A stretch of DNA of 39,584 nt from Eubacteriales bacterium. Lineage in GTDB: Bacteria > Bacillota > Clostridia > Oscillospirales > CAG-272. The notes under the pieces were generated by a model. That model was not told the origin of the DNA. It did not search any database and saw only the letters and a list, made by a program, of their open reading frames with translations. Positions 17,114 through 26,267 of the stretch are shown here, in pieces; position 1 is the stretch's first letter; every line of letters starts with the position of its first letter. The translations under genes and the position numbers were made by a program. The DNA lies in assembly GCA_018383975.1 (NCBI GenBank), contig JAHAZT010000037.1:1-39584 (forward strand), read 5' to 3'.

Positions 17114-18472
17114 ATGCTTGAAGAGACTAACAAGATCGTGACGGAAGAAACGCCCGCAGAGGAGACAAATAAGGCGCCGGCAAAGAAATCCGGCAGAAAG
17201 ACGACCGCAAAGGAAAAGACTGCGGCGGAGCCTGTTGAGACGACGGAAGCGACGGCGGAGCCTGCGGAGGAACATCATACGGCGAAGAAGAAGAGCGCGT
17301 CAAAGTCACACGCGGCAAAGGAACCGGACGATACGGCGGAGAACGCCGCGGCGGAGGTCAAGCCGGAGGGCGAGCGCAAGGAAAAGAATGACATTCAGGA
17401 CATAATCGACAAGGCGAAGGCGAAGGGATCGATATCGAACAGCGAAATAATGATTTCTCTCGGCGATACGGATTATGATCTTGACCAGATAGACAAGCTC
17501 TATGAAACGCTTGAAACCATGGGAATAGACATCACGGAGGATTTTGATGATGAGCCGATTGATCTTGACGAGGATATAGAGGCGGATCTTGAAAACTTTG
17601 AAAGTCCGGAGAGCATGGAAAAGGCTCTTTCCCAGGAGGGACTGGCAATAGATGACCCCGTGAAAATGTATCTGAAGGAGATCGGCAGGGTGCCGCTTCT
17701 TTCGGCGGAGAGGGAAGCGGAGCTTTCAAAGCGCATGGCGGAGGGCGACGAAAAAGCCAAGCAGGAGCTTGTTGAAGCAAACCTGCGACTTGTTGTCAGC
17801 ATTGCGAAAAAGTATGTCGGCAAGGGACTTTTCTTCCTTGATCTCATTCAGGAGGGAAACCTCGGTCTGATGAAGGCGGTTTCCAAATTCGATTATACGA
17901 AGGGATATAAATTTTCAACCTACGCCACATGGTGGATACGTCAGGCAATAACCCGCGCAATCGCCGATCAGGCGCGCACGATAAGAATTCCCGTGCATAT
18001 GGTTGAAACTATACACAAATACACAAAGCGTTCGAGAGAGATGAGCCAGGAGCTCGGCAGAGACGCAACTCCCGAGGAAATAGCAAAGGATCTGAACGTC
18101 AGTCCGGAAAAAATCCGCGAGATAATCAAGGTTGCGCAGGATCCCATTTCCCTTGAAACACCCGTCGGCGAGGAAGAGGACAGCCACATAGGCGATTTTA
18201 TAGAGGATCAGGATTCTCCGGCTCCGGCAGACGCCGCATCGTATGCGCTGCTCCGCGAGCAGCTCTGCGAGGTGCTTCACACGCTGACGCCGAGAGAGGA
18301 ACACGTTCTCAAGCTGCGCTTCGGTCTTGAAGACGGAAGAGCGAGAACGCTTGAGGAGGTCGGGCAGAAATTCAATATAACGAGGGAGAGAATCCGCCAG
18401 ATTGAGGCGAAGGCTCTGCGCAAGCTCCGTCACCCCAGCCGTTCAAAGAAGCTCAGAGACTATCTCGACTGA
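17114..18472 (+). CDS. rpoD: Primary RNA polymerase sigma factor RpoD (SigA)
   Basis: The housekeeping sigma factor. The 452-residue protein starts with a roughly 90-residue low-complexity Ala/Lys/Glu/Thr extension. Region 1.1-like ([19 protein letters not shown]) and an acidic stretch follow. Region 1.2 ([17 protein letters not shown]), region 2 ([41 protein letters not shown]), region 3, and region 4 ([27 protein letters not shown]) are all intact. Region 2.4 and region 4.2 residues match group 1 sigma factors. The start ATG has TCGGAGGAAAA upstream. Only the N-terminal tail is unusual in composition. Confidence 0.97.
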   Translation: MLEETNKIVTEETPAEETNKAPAKKSGRKTTAKEKTAAEPVETTEATAEPAEEHHTAKKKSASKSHAAKEPDDTAENAAAEVKPEGERKEKNDIQDIIDKAKAKGSISNSEIMISLGDTDYDLDQIDKLYETLETMGIDITEDFDDEPIDLDEDIEADLENFESPESMEKALSQEGLAIDDPVKMYLKEIGRVPLLSAEREAELSKRMAEGDEKAKQELVEANLRLVVSIAKKYVGKGLFFLDLIQEGNLGLMKAVSKFDYTKGYKFSTYATWWIRQAITRAIADQARTIRIPVHMVETIHKYTKRSREMSQELGRDATPEEIAKDLNVSPEKIREIIKVAQDPISLETPVGEEEDSHIGDFIEDQDSPAPADAASYALLREQLCEVLHTLTPREEHVLKLRFGLEDGRARTLEEVGQKFNITRERIRQIEAKALRKLRHPSRSKKLRDYLD

Positions 18473-18503
18473 TAAATCTTTATTTGCACAATATACAACA
18501 TTC

Positions 18504-18570
18504 TGCCGCGCACTTTGAACTTTGTGCACATCACAGTTGTGCATAAAGCAAAGGACGCGGCGGATTTTTT
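18504..18570 (+). terminator. Probable terminator after rpoD
   Basis: GCCGCG near 18505-18510 pairs with CGCGGC at 18556-18561, with ACTTTG/CAAAG extending the stem inward, and TTTTTT follows at 18565. The inner region can form a second hairpin (TGTGCAC/TTGTGCA). The interrupted stem makes this less certain than the other terminators. Confidence 0.5.
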
Positions 18571-18646
18571 GTGAATAATGACAAGAACATCGGTGCGGCT
18601 GGCAGAGAAACAGTCGGGCTGTCGGGAGCTTATATCAAATTATCAC

Positions 18647-18675
18647 TTGACACAAGGGCTATTTTGTAGTAGTAT
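18647..18675 (+). promoter_or_regulatory. Promoter of the large lipoprotein gene
   Basis: TTGACA (18647-18652), 17 bp, TAGTAT (18670-18675), about 80 bp before the ATG. The rest of the 18473-18757 gap holds the rpoD terminator and an AT-rich leader with no further recognisable element. Confidence 0.65.
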
Positions 18676-18757
18676 TATTGTATATTATTATAGCTTTGCG
18701 TATCGTTTTTCGCAAATCAAAAGTTAGCAAGAAATTTTTTTCCGGAGGAAACTTTCC

Positions 18758-21700
18758 ATGTCAAAGAAAATTTTAAGTCTGATACTTGCCGCCGTCATGC
18801 TTTTCGGCGCGCTTGCAATGACGGGCTGCTCTCTTTTTGAGAAAAAAGAGCCGACCGCATCGGACGACCGTCTGCCCACTACGCTCAACCTTCTGGGAGT
18901 GACCGAGGCGTCGACGACGCCGGAGGCTGTTGCCGCGGTTGAAGAGCAGATAAACAAGATACTTGTTGCAAAGTATGAAACGAAGATAAAACTCACTCTC
19001 GTGACCGAGGATGAATACTATAAGCTCATCGACGGGAGAATAGCGGAGAAGCGTCACCTTGACAATCTTGACAAGGCGGTCGCGCAGTACAACAAGTACA
19101 TGCAGAAGCTTGCCGACGAGCAGGCAAGACTTGCGGCGACAATCGGCAAGAAGTCAAACAGCAAATGGAAGAAAAAGAACGTGACAATCCCCGCCGAAAC
19201 GGTTTCCACAAGGTTGAAATACACAGCGGAACAGACCACAGTTGACGAGGGCGGCATTATCTCCATAGTTTATCCCGATCCCGAATCGCCCATCGATATA
19301 GTGATGATTTCCGGAAAGGAAATGTATGATTACTTCGATAAGAATTCCGTAATCGCTTCCATTTCCGCTTACCTCAAGGACGAGAGCTATCAGAAGCTCA
19401 ATCAGTATATTTACCCCACGTATTTCTCCCAGATTTCCGCAATGACGGGAGACGTGAAGGCGGTTCCTTCAAACAATCTTCTTGCTGAATACACATATAT
19501 CGTTGTCAAAAAAGACCTTGCAGACAGATATAATTTCAATATGGAAAACGTAAGCAATTATTCGGATCTCGCGGGCTTCCTTGCCTCTGTCAAGAAAAAC
19601 GAAAGCATAAAGCCCATGAAGGACGTTCCCGACGCGCTCGGAATTTTCTATCCGTTCGGTAAAGACGTTGCAATCGCGACTTATGCGGATCCGATATACG
19701 GATACAACGTCGAGGAAAACAAGAAATTCACGATAAGCAACCTCTTTGATATTCCGCAGTACACGGATCACCTCAGACTCATGTCGGAATACAAGAGCCT
19801 CGGATATTTTGAAGGCGACGGCGATTCTTTTGCCGCGGCGGCAATAGTCGGCGATGCCTCCGTTGAAAAGACCTATGGCGACGATTACTACGTAAAGGTT
19901 GTTCAGAATCCGTTTGTCACGGAGACCGATATATTTGACGGAATGATGGCTGTGAGCGCGTACACATCGGACGAAAAGCGTTCTCTTGAGGTCATTCAGG
20001 CGTTCAGCACGACTCCCGAACTCAAGAATCTTCTTCAGTACGGCATAAAGAACGTTAACTATTCCGTAAACGAAGACGGGCTCACAATAAAACGTCTCAA
20101 CAGCGATTATATGATGAAAACCTCGCTCACGGGCAACGTTTACATGGGCTATCCCGACGAAAATCAGTACGGAGACCAGTGGAAATATTATAAGGTTACA
20201 AACCTTTCCTCGATTCTTTCTCCGTTCCTTGTGTACTACATGAACGACAACACCGTCGACGGCGAGATGAACAACATTCTCAAACGCGTCGCGCTTGAAG
20301 AGGCGTTCGGCAACGTCGGCACAACGTACGATTGGTATCTCGAAAACGAAAACAAGGCGTCCGGCGCGAACAAATTCCTCGAACTCAAACGCTACTATAA
20401 GGATTACCTGAAGGAATGTCTCCGTGCGGACGGCGTTACGGAAGCGAACCTCAATGCGGCAATCGAAGGAAACCATATAAGAAACAGCGATTGGTTCATC
20501 GGAAAGCTTGTTGATAAGTTTGTCGGCGAAAAGTATGCGGACATTGTCACAAGCGCGGGCGTGGACGCACTTGTCCAAAAAAAGCTCTCCGATATAATCG
20601 GCGTAAGCTACACGAAGGTATCAACCGGAAACTCCTTTGAAAAATACAGAAACGACGCGGCGCAGTATTATACAAACATCAAGTATCTGCGTATAATGGC
20701 GGATATGCTTCTCTTCACAGAGATGGACGAAGCCGAAAAGGCAAGATACAATGATATGTCCGATACGGAATTCGAGAAGGCACTTCTTGCGTTTGTTACT
20801 GAAAACTATATCAAAAAGAACGACCTCACTGATGAGAAATATTCGGAGCTTGTAAAAACGTATATCTGCTCTCTCATGACCTTCTCCGATGACCTCGGCA
20901 ACACATATTCCGTTGCATGGGACGATATTGCCGAAACGCTCAAAAAGGCAGAGCCTTTTGTAAAGGCTTCCGAAAAGATGAAGGAAGTGTATGCGGATAT
21001 TCTTGCCGAGAACAGATACAACACGGAAAGCGCAAGCGCAACGCCGGCGGCTGTCGTGACGAAGATACACGAGCTGCTCTATATGCAGTATCTTGCCGAT
21101 AACGGCGTTTCGATGGCTGAATTTCAGAACAGCATTTATGATGAAATCTTCGCTCCCTACGGTCTCACGAAAACGACGGCAGACGAGCTGCGCAAAAAGG
21201 ATAAGACGACGTACGATTCCTATATTTCAAAGATCAAATCCAAATACAAATCCGCTATAAGAGACGTTTACTCTGCGGAAAAGTACAAGGAGAAGGGAGC
21301 AATGGCGCTCACGGCTTCCGAAATACTGGCGGTTGTTGTTGACTATATCATAGAAGAAAAGACGCAGATTTATCACACAATGTGTCATGCGGCGAATATA
21401 AGCTACAACGAATTCAGAACGACAAGAGCCCACATGGCGGACTATATCAAATATGTAAACATGATGAAGACGAAGAACACATACACTCTTTCAACTGTTT
21501 ACACGAAGAACGAAATAAATTCCCTTAAATACAACGAGATTCAGGATACGGTATATAAGGCGATTTATGATGTCGGTTATTATACCAACGAGATGGTGAA
21601 GCTTGTCGGCTCTTCGCTTGCGGAATATACGAGCGCAAAGTCAAGCGCAAGCAAATATATTGCGTCCATCGGCAAGCTCATTGATTACTATAAGGACCAG

Positions 21701-21991
21701 ATAATCGCCCTCGGCTATGATATAGACGATTTCAGAAACATGGATCCCGACGTTATCGAAAATATCGTATATGAGATTGCGACAAAGGAATGTTCTGCGG
21801 GCAAAATCACTCTTGAAACATACATGCAGGATATTTCAAAGAAATATGTTGACGGACTTGCAACCGCGGATAACATTGAGGAGTACTGCAAGGAGGCTTC
21901 AAAGGCGCTCCACGGCGACGCCCTCTTCGACGCTATCCCGAAGGAACTTGACAGGGCAAAGGAAGCCGCTCTTGCGGAAGAAACAAAATAA
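18758..21991 (+). CDS. Very large solute-binding-like lipoprotein (1077 aa) with long helical C-terminal domain
   Basis: A lipoprotein signal peptide is clear: KK, a hydrophobic core, and the lipobox ALAMTGC with Cys24. Residues of about 40-500 read like an extracellular solute-binding protein (TLNLLGVTEAS near the N-terminus, then IDIVMISGKEMYDYF, AVPSNNLLAEYTYIVVKKDLADRYNF, and IQAFSTTPELKNLLQYGIKNVNY). Inside it, residues of about 100-150 form a coiled-coil and Lys-rich insert (KKSNSKWKKKN). From about 540 to the end it is highly helical, with many Tyr, Lys and Glu residues and no motif I know. Usual binding proteins are 400-550 residues, so it is about twice normal size. No permease or ATPase gene is nearby. 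It lies between rpoD and spoIIIA with its own promoter and terminator. Function unknown; the binding-protein part is moderately supported. Confidence 0.75.
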   Translation: MSKKILSLILAAVMLFGALAMTGCSLFEKKEPTASDDRLPTTLNLLGVTEASTTPEAVAAVEEQINKILVAKYETKIKLTLVTEDEYYKLIDGRIAEKRHLDNLDKAVAQYNKYMQKLADEQARLAATIGKKSNSKWKKKNVTIPAETVSTRLKYTAEQTTVDEGGIISIVYPDPESPIDIVMISGKEMYDYFDKNSVIASISAYLKDESYQKLNQYIYPTYFSQISAMTGDVKAVPSNNLLAEYTYIVVKKDLADRYNFNMENVSNYSDLAGFLASVKKNESIKPMKDVPDALGIFYPFGKDVAIATYADPIYGYNVEENKKFTISNLFDIPQYTDHLRLMSEYKSLGYFEGDGDSFAAAAIVGDASVEKTYGDDYYVKVVQNPFVTETDIFDGMMAVSAYTSDEKRSLEVIQAFSTTPELKNLLQYGIKNVNYSVNEDGLTIKRLNSDYMMKTSLTGNVYMGYPDENQYGDQWKYYKVTNLSSILSPFLVYYMNDNTVDGEMNNILKRVALEEAFGNVGTTYDWYLENENKASGANKFLELKRYYKDYLKECLRADGVTEANLNAAIEGNHIRNSDWFIGKLVDKFVGEKYADIVTSAGVDALVQKKLSDIIGVSYTKVSTGNSFEKYRNDAAQYYTNIKYLRIMADMLLFTEMDEAEKARYNDMSDTEFEKALLAFVTENYIKKNDLTDEKYSELVKTYICSLMTFSDDLGNTYSVAWDDIAETLKKAEPFVKASEKMKEVYADILAENRYNTESASATPAAVVTKIHELLYMQYLADNGVSMAEFQNSIYDEIFAPYGLTKTTADELRKKDKTTYDSYISKIKSKYKSAIRDVYSAEKYKEKGAMALTASEILAVVVDYIIEEKTQIYHTMCHAANISYNEFRTTRAHMADYIKYVNMMKTKNTYTLSTVYTKNEINSLKYNEIQDTVYKAIYDVGYYTNEMVKLVGSSLAEYTSAKSSASKYIASIGKLIDYYKDQIIALGYDIDDFRNMDPDVIENIVYEIATKECSAGKITLETYMQDISKKYVDGLATADNIEEYCKEASKALHGDALFDAIPKELDRAKEAALAEETK

Positions 21992-22005
21992 TCGGAAAAG
22001 CTCAG

Positions 22006-22038
22006 AAAAGAGCCGACCTTTTGCGGTCGGCTCTTTTT
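22006..22038 (+). terminator. Intrinsic terminator after the large lipoprotein
   Basis: AAAAGAGCCGACC-TTTTGC-GGTCGGCTCTTTT gives a 13-bp perfect stem followed by T-rich sequence. Confidence 0.92.
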
Positions 22039-22118
22039 GTTTTCCGGAAATATACGGCGATGCTTGCGGAGCGGAGCGAGAAAGGGCTTTGTCCTCCTCC
22101 GCGACGATCTCTCCGGCG

Positions 22119-22147
22119 GAATATTTTTTGCGTGCGGCTAATATAAA
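22119..22147 (+). promoter_or_regulatory. Possible sigma-E promoter of the spoIIIA operon
   Basis: GAATATT (22119-22125) fits the sigma-E -35 pattern KMATATT. After 14 bp, AATATAAA (22140-22147) matches CATACAAT at five of eight positions. spoIIIA is a sigma-E operon in Bacillus and Clostridium, so the position is sensible, but the -10 is weak. If real, it argues against the TTG start at 22128 for spoIIIAA. Confidence 0.35.
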
Positions 22148-23069
22148 TTTATCACACGGAATATTTTCGGAGGGGCTTACGGAAGAAAGACTGGAAAAGG
22201 TGATACGATATCTGCCGCGGGAAAAAGCGGAGGCTGTTGCGTCGTTCTGCGCCGCAAGGCCTGACGGCGGAAAAGACGTTACCGAAATAAGGCTCCGCGC
22301 GGGTGCGCCGCTTTCGCTCACCGTGGGAATGAAAAACGTTATCCTGCCGCAGTCGGCGGTGTCCGTATCGACCGAAAGGGAGCTGGGAGAAACGCTCGGC
22401 AGACTCTGCGAGGACTCCGTCCATACATACGGCGAAACGATAAAAGAGGGCTATGTGACGCTGTCCGGCGGATACAGGATAGGCGTTTGCGGAAGCGCGA
22501 GAAGCGAGGGGGAAAGGGTGAAGGGAGTTTACCTGATAAGCTCGCTTTGCATAAGAATTCCGCATGCGATAACGGGCGTATGCAACGAGCTTCTCCGCGA
22601 GATCAAAACCGGAGAGGGACTTGTCTCCGCCTTGATTTATTCGCCGCCGGGAGAGGGAAAAACAACGCTTCTCCGTGACGCCGCAAGACGTCTTTCAAGC
22701 GGCGCGGACGCGGTGAGAGTGTGCATTATAGATACGCGCGGCGAGATATACCTTCCGGAGCTTTTTTCGGACTGTATTGCGGACGTTATGTGCGGATATC
22801 CGCGGGCAAAGGGAATGGAAATTGCGGCGAGAACGATGTCTGCGCAGCTTATCGTCTGTGACGAGATAGGCACGGCGGATGAGGCTGACGCCATAATCTC
22901 CGTTTCAAACACGGGAATTCCGCTTCTCGCGTCTGCGCACGGAAGCTCCTTTGACGACATCATGCGTCGTCCGCCGCTCAAAAAGCTCGCGGATGCGGGC
23001 GTTTTCCGCAAATATATCGGGATAAGGCGGAATGGCGGAGGATATGCGCTCTCTGTCGACGCTATATGA
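22128..23069 (+). CDS. spoIIIAA: Stage III sporulation protein AA (ATPase)
   Basis: SpoIIIAA is the secretion-type ATPase of the SpoIIIA-SpoIIQ channel that links mother cell and forespore. It shows VTEIRLRAGAPLSL (family N-terminal signature), TYGETIKEGYVTLSGGYRIGVCG, Walker A SPPGEGKTTLLRD, and the Walker B-like LIVCDEIG. The start is uncertain. The ORF track begins inside the previous gene, which is wrong. I take the in-frame TTG at 22128 (313 residues, close to the Bacillus length), but GTG at 22200 or a non-standard CTG at 22191 after the GGAGGGG at 22169 are possible. The stop overlaps the spoIIIAB start (ATGA). Confidence 0.9.
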   Translation: MRAANINLSHGIFSEGLTEERLEKVIRYLPREKAEAVASFCAARPDGGKDVTEIRLRAGAPLSLTVGMKNVILPQSAVSVSTERELGETLGRLCEDSVHTYGETIKEGYVTLSGGYRIGVCGSARSEGERVKGVYLISSLCIRIPHAITGVCNELLREIKTGEGLVSALIYSPPGEGKTTLLRDAARRLSSGADAVRVCIIDTRGEIYLPELFSDCIADVMCGYPRAKGMEIAARTMSAQLIVCDEIGTADEADAIISVSNTGIPLLASAHGSSFDDIMRRPPLKKLADAGVFRKYIGIRRNGGGYALSVDAI

Positions 23070-23569
23070 GAATAATCGGTGCCGTGCTTGTGTTTTTTGC
23101 CGCTTTTTCCTGCGGACTCTTTGCCGGAAAATACGAGCAGAAAAGAATAGACGAGGCGGAAGCCTTCCTTTCGCTTTTTGAATATATAAAAAATCAGGTG
23201 GGTTATTTTCTGACGCCGACAAAGCTGATATACCGCGGCTTTGAAAACGTGACGCTCTCCGACGTCGGCTTTCTTGAAAAACTGCGTTCTCACGAAAACG
23301 ACGAGATATATTTTGACGTATGGGGCGAGGCTTTCCGCGCGTGCGAGGACGCGCTTCATCTTTCTGCGGAGGAGAAGAAAATAATTCTCGGTTTCGGAGA
23401 ATGTATCGGAAAAAGCGACGGAAATATGCAGATAAGCCGCTTTGATTATTACATCGGGCTTTTGACGTCGGAGCTGGAAAATGCAAGGACGGTTGTTGCA
23501 AAAAACAAAAAGGTTTACAGAACGATAGGCTTTGCCGTCGGTGCGATGGCTGCCATACTGCTTATTTGA
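23066..23569 (+). CDS. spoIIIAB: Stage III sporulation protein AB
   Basis: The 167-residue protein has an N-terminal hydrophobic segment (IIGAVLVFFAAFSCGLFAG) and a C-terminal one (IGFAVGAMAAILLI), with a helical domain between, including RIDEAEAFLSLFEYIKNQVGYFLTP. SpoIIIAB is structurally similar to type II secretion GspF. Size, topology and position between AA and AC support the call. It is coupled to spoIIIAA by a 4-bp overlap. Confidence 0.9.
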   Translation: MRIIGAVLVFFAAFSCGLFAGKYEQKRIDEAEAFLSLFEYIKNQVGYFLTPTKLIYRGFENVTLSDVGFLEKLRSHENDEIYFDVWGEAFRACEDALHLSAEEKKIILGFGECIGKSDGNMQISRFDYYIGLLTSELENARTVVAKNKKVYRTIGFAVGAMAAILLI

Positions 23570-23579
23570 GGGTGATGAA

Positions 23580-23774
23580 ATGGAAACTGCGCTTATTCTT
23601 AAGGTCGCCGGAATAGGAATTCTTGTTGCCGTATCGAGCATGGTGCTCAGCAAATCCGGACGAGACGAGCAGGCAATGCTTGTTTCACTTGCGGGGGTTG
23701 TCATAGTGCTTTTGATAATAGTCGGCGAAATAGGAGGGCTTTTCGATACGGTGAAAAGTATTTTCGGATTGTGA
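23580..23774 (+). CDS. spoIIIAC: Stage III sporulation protein AC
   Basis: A 64-residue membrane protein with two hydrophobic segments: the first (ALILKVAGIGILVAVSSMVLSKSG) and the second (AMLVSLAGVVIVLLIIVGEIGGLF). The pattern KVAGIGIL...GR.EQA is characteristic of SpoIIIAC. I use the ATG at 23580, after GAGGGTG, in place of the longer track start. The stop overlaps the GTG of spoIIIAD. Confidence 0.92.
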   Translation: METALILKVAGIGILVAVSSMVLSKSGRDEQAMLVSLAGVVIVLLIIVGEIGGLFDTVKSIFGL

Positions 23775-24157
23775 ATATCATAAGGCTGTGCGGCGTTGCG
23801 ATAATTTCCGTCGTCGCGGCGGTGCTTGTAAAAAGGGTCAAGGCGGATTTCGGGGCGTTCGTTTCAATTATTGCGGCTGTTGTCATTTTCGGGGCGGCGG
23901 TGTCCGCCGTCGCGCCTCTGACTTCGTATGTAAGCGAGCTTGCCGAGACGTCGGGCTTCGGAATATATGCCGAAACTATAATCAAATCGCTTGCGGTGAC
24001 GCTGCTTGCGCAGACGACGGGTGATATTTGCCGCGATTGCGGCGAAAATGCCGTTGCGGGAAAGATAGAATTCGCCGCAAAGTGCGCGATAATGCTTTTG
24101 AGTCTGCCGGTGATAAAAAATATACTTTCTCTTTCGGAGGCGGTGCTTGAAAAGTGA
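23771..24157 (+). CDS. spoIIIAD: Stage III sporulation protein AD
   Basis: A 128-residue membrane protein with three to four hydrophobic segments (LCGVAIISVVAAVLV, FVSIIAAVVIFGAAVSAV, CAIMLLSLPVIKNIL). The segment IIKSLAVTLLAQTTGDICRDCGENAVAGKIEFA is a conserved SpoIIIAD stretch. The GTG start at 23771 is embedded in the spoIIIAC stop (GTGA), showing coupling. Confidence 0.92.
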   Translation: MNIIRLCGVAIISVVAAVLVKRVKADFGAFVSIIAAVVIFGAAVSAVAPLTSYVSELAETSGFGIYAETIIKSLAVTLLAQTTGDICRDCGENAVAGKIEFAAKCAIMLLSLPVIKNILSLSEAVLEK

Positions 24158-25248
24158 AAAAGACGGCTTGCGCGGCGATTGTGCTTGCGCTTATTCTGCT
24201 TTTTTCCGTCACGGCGGCGGGAGCAGAGGCGGACGACGTGCTTTCCGCCATACCCGACGGGCTGAAAGAATATCTGCCCGATATTCCGAAAGAGGCGACG
24301 CCGTCCGAAATTGCGTCGTCGTTCAATGCGGGATGGCTTTTCAGAACGGTTATTGCGATTCTTTCAAGCGTTGCCCCGAACGCATTTTCATCCGTTCTGA
24401 CGGTTCTCGGAATACTCATAGTTGCGGCGGTGCTTGCGACCGTGCGCGACAGTATTTCCGGCGAAGCCGTAAAAAACGTGCTGACTTATGTCTGCTCGCT
24501 CTGTATATGCGGCGCGGCATACGGGCTTATCGGATCGCTGATGAGTATGGTATCGGAATTTACGCTGCGGATGGGGGAATTTCTGCGGTACGTTATGCCG
24601 ACGCTCGGCGTGCTTATGGCAAGCGAGGGCGCGGTGACTATGTCCGGCGTCGGGTGCGCCGTTGTTTACGGCGCCGTCGCGTTGCTGGAAAAGATAACGG
24701 AGGGCTTTGTTTTCCCCATGATAAAAGTATGCTTTTGCATATCCGTCGGTGCGGTGGCGCTTGGAAACGACAGTCTTTCCGGCATAGCGCAGACGGTGAA
24801 AAGAATTGTCACAAGCGTTATGGCACTTGTTATGATAGCTTTTTCGTGCGTGCTGACGTTTCAGAGTATAGTTGCGAAAAGCGCGGACTCCGTGCTTTTC
24901 AAGGGGGTAAAATTTGCAATTGCGAACATAATTCCCGTTGTCGGAAGTGCCATCGGCGACGCTCTGACAACGGTGAAGGGCAGTATTGCGGTTATAAAAT
25001 CGGCTGTCGGAACGGTCGGAGCGATAGCGGTGCTTCTGATATTTCTTTTTCCGTTTTGCACGCTCTGGGCAAACAAGGTGGCTTTTGAACTGCTTTCATC
25101 CGCCGCGGGACTTCTGGGGCTTTCACGCGAGGGAAGATTCCTTTCGGAAATGTCGTCGGTTACAGGCCTTATGATGGCGGTAATAAGCTCGTCGACGATA
25201 TTTTTCGTTGTGGCGATGGCGGTATTCGCGTCGGCGGGGGCGGGCTGA
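24154..25248 (+). CDS. spoIIIAE: Stage III sporulation protein AE
   Basis: A 364-residue integral membrane protein with an N-terminal signal-like helix (ACAAIVLALILLFSVTAAGA) and about seven further hydrophobic segments. It is one of the largest membrane parts of the SpoIIIA channel. Typical segments include RMGEFLRYVMPTLGVLMA and FAIANIIPVVGSAIGDALTTV. GTG start at 24154 overlaps the spoIIIAD stop. Length is slightly under the Bacillus form of about 400. Confidence 0.93.
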   Translation: MKKTACAAIVLALILLFSVTAAGAEADDVLSAIPDGLKEYLPDIPKEATPSEIASSFNAGWLFRTVIAILSSVAPNAFSSVLTVLGILIVAAVLATVRDSISGEAVKNVLTYVCSLCICGAAYGLIGSLMSMVSEFTLRMGEFLRYVMPTLGVLMASEGAVTMSGVGCAVVYGAVALLEKITEGFVFPMIKVCFCISVGAVALGNDSLSGIAQTVKRIVTSVMALVMIAFSCVLTFQSIVAKSADSVLFKGVKFAIANIIPVVGSAIGDALTTVKGSIAVIKSAVGTVGAIAVLLIFLFPFCTLWANKVAFELLSSAAGLLGLSREGRFLSEMSSVTGLMMAVISSSTIFFVVAMAVFASAGAG

Positions 25249-25249
25249 T

Positions 25250-25741
25250 ATGGAAAAGCTGAGCGGATTTGTGCTTTCGGTCATGACGGTATGCGTAATT
25301 TCGGGGGTCGCAACCGGACTTTCTCCGGAGGGCGCGATGAAAAGGTATATAAAATATATAGTTTCGCTTTGTGTGCTGGCGGCGATAATGACGCCTGTAA
25401 TATGTGTTTTTTCGTCATTGCCGTCATACGGAGAAGCAATTCCGGAGCTTTTCGGCGGGGGCGAAGCCGCAAGGGATGACGCCGAGGAAAAGATTATCGA
25501 AACACAGAAAAAGGCGGTTGAGCAGTCGATTAAAAACGTCATTTCCGAAAGATTCGGCATTGATTCCGGCAGTATCACCGTTGAAATAACGATAGACGCG
25601 ACAAATAAATCGGCTATTGAAATACGCGGGATAAATATTACCGTCGGGGCAAAATGCCGCGTGGAGGAGATACGCGCTTATATAGATGAAATGTTTTACG
25701 GTACGGCAAGGGTTACCGTTACGGAGGCTTTTGATGGGTGA
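25250..25741 (+). CDS. spoIIIAF: Stage III sporulation protein AF
   Basis: A 163-residue protein with two N-terminal membrane helices (FVLSVMTVCVISGVATGL; IKYIVSLCVLAAIMTPVICVF) and a soluble C-terminal ring-building-like domain with IDSGSITVEITID. I use the ATG at 25250, one base after the spoIIIAE stop, in place of the track start at 25208. The Bacillus protein is slightly longer. Sequence conservation of AF is low, so the call leans on topology and operon position. Confidence 0.88.
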   Translation: MEKLSGFVLSVMTVCVISGVATGLSPEGAMKRYIKYIVSLCVLAAIMTPVICVFSSLPSYGEAIPELFGGGEAARDDAEEKIIETQKKAVEQSIKNVISERFGIDSGSITVEITIDATNKSAIEIRGINITVGAKCRVEEIRAYIDEMFYGTARVTVTEAFDG

Positions 25742-26246
25742 GCTGAAAATGAAGAAAATGTTTTCCGGTGCGGACGGGAAAAAGCTGGTGTTGCTTGTTG
25801 TTGTCGGTGTTTTGGGAATTGCGCTTATGCTTTTGGGGTCGTTTTCGGGAAAGAAAAAGAGCGAAACGCAGAATTTGTCGAGTATATCCGATGAAACCGA
25901 GGCATATATTTCCGAGGTTGAGAATAAGATTAGAAACATAACGGAGCAGATAACGGGATCGAAAAAGACCTGTGTTGCGGTGACGGTGAAGTCCGGCATT
26001 GAGTTTGTTTACGCATACGACGAAAAGACGGCGTCCGGTTCGGAGAGTAAAAGCTATGTAACCGTCAAAAACAGCAGCGGCGACGGAGCACCGGTGCTTG
26101 TCAGACGGATATATCCGGAGATTGTCGGCGTTTCGGTCGTTTGCGAGGGCGGCGACAGAGGGGAAATGCAGTCAAAGCTGATAAACGCCATATCCACCGC
26201 GCTCGGAATTTCAAGTCACCGTATCTGCATAGTGGGAACAAAATAA
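25734..26246 (+). CDS. spoIIIAG: Stage III sporulation protein AG
   Basis: SpoIIIAG forms the large membrane-anchored ring of the channel in the intermembrane space. The 170-residue protein has one N-terminal membrane helix (KLVLLVVVGVLGIALMLLGSF), a linker, and a C-terminal ring-building domain ending VEG-like GVSVVCEGGDRGEMQSKLINAISTALGI, the most conserved SpoIIIAG segment. I choose the ATG at 25734, which overlaps the spoIIIAF stop by 8 bp; an internal ATG further on is also possible. Confidence 0.9.
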   Translation: MGELKMKKMFSGADGKKLVLLVVVGVLGIALMLLGSFSGKKKSETQNLSSISDETEAYISEVENKIRNITEQITGSKKTCVAVTVKSGIEFVYAYDEKTASGSESKSYVTVKNSSGDGAPVLVRRIYPEIVGVSVVCEGGDRGEMQSKLINAISTALGISSHRICIVGTK

Positions 26247-26267
26247 TTATTTACAGGAGATAGTATT

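Noticed and set aside
19469-20578. 369-aa minus-strand ORF inside the large lipoprotein gene
   Set aside because: A shadow of codon bias in the opposite strand; no ribosome site or recognisable motif.
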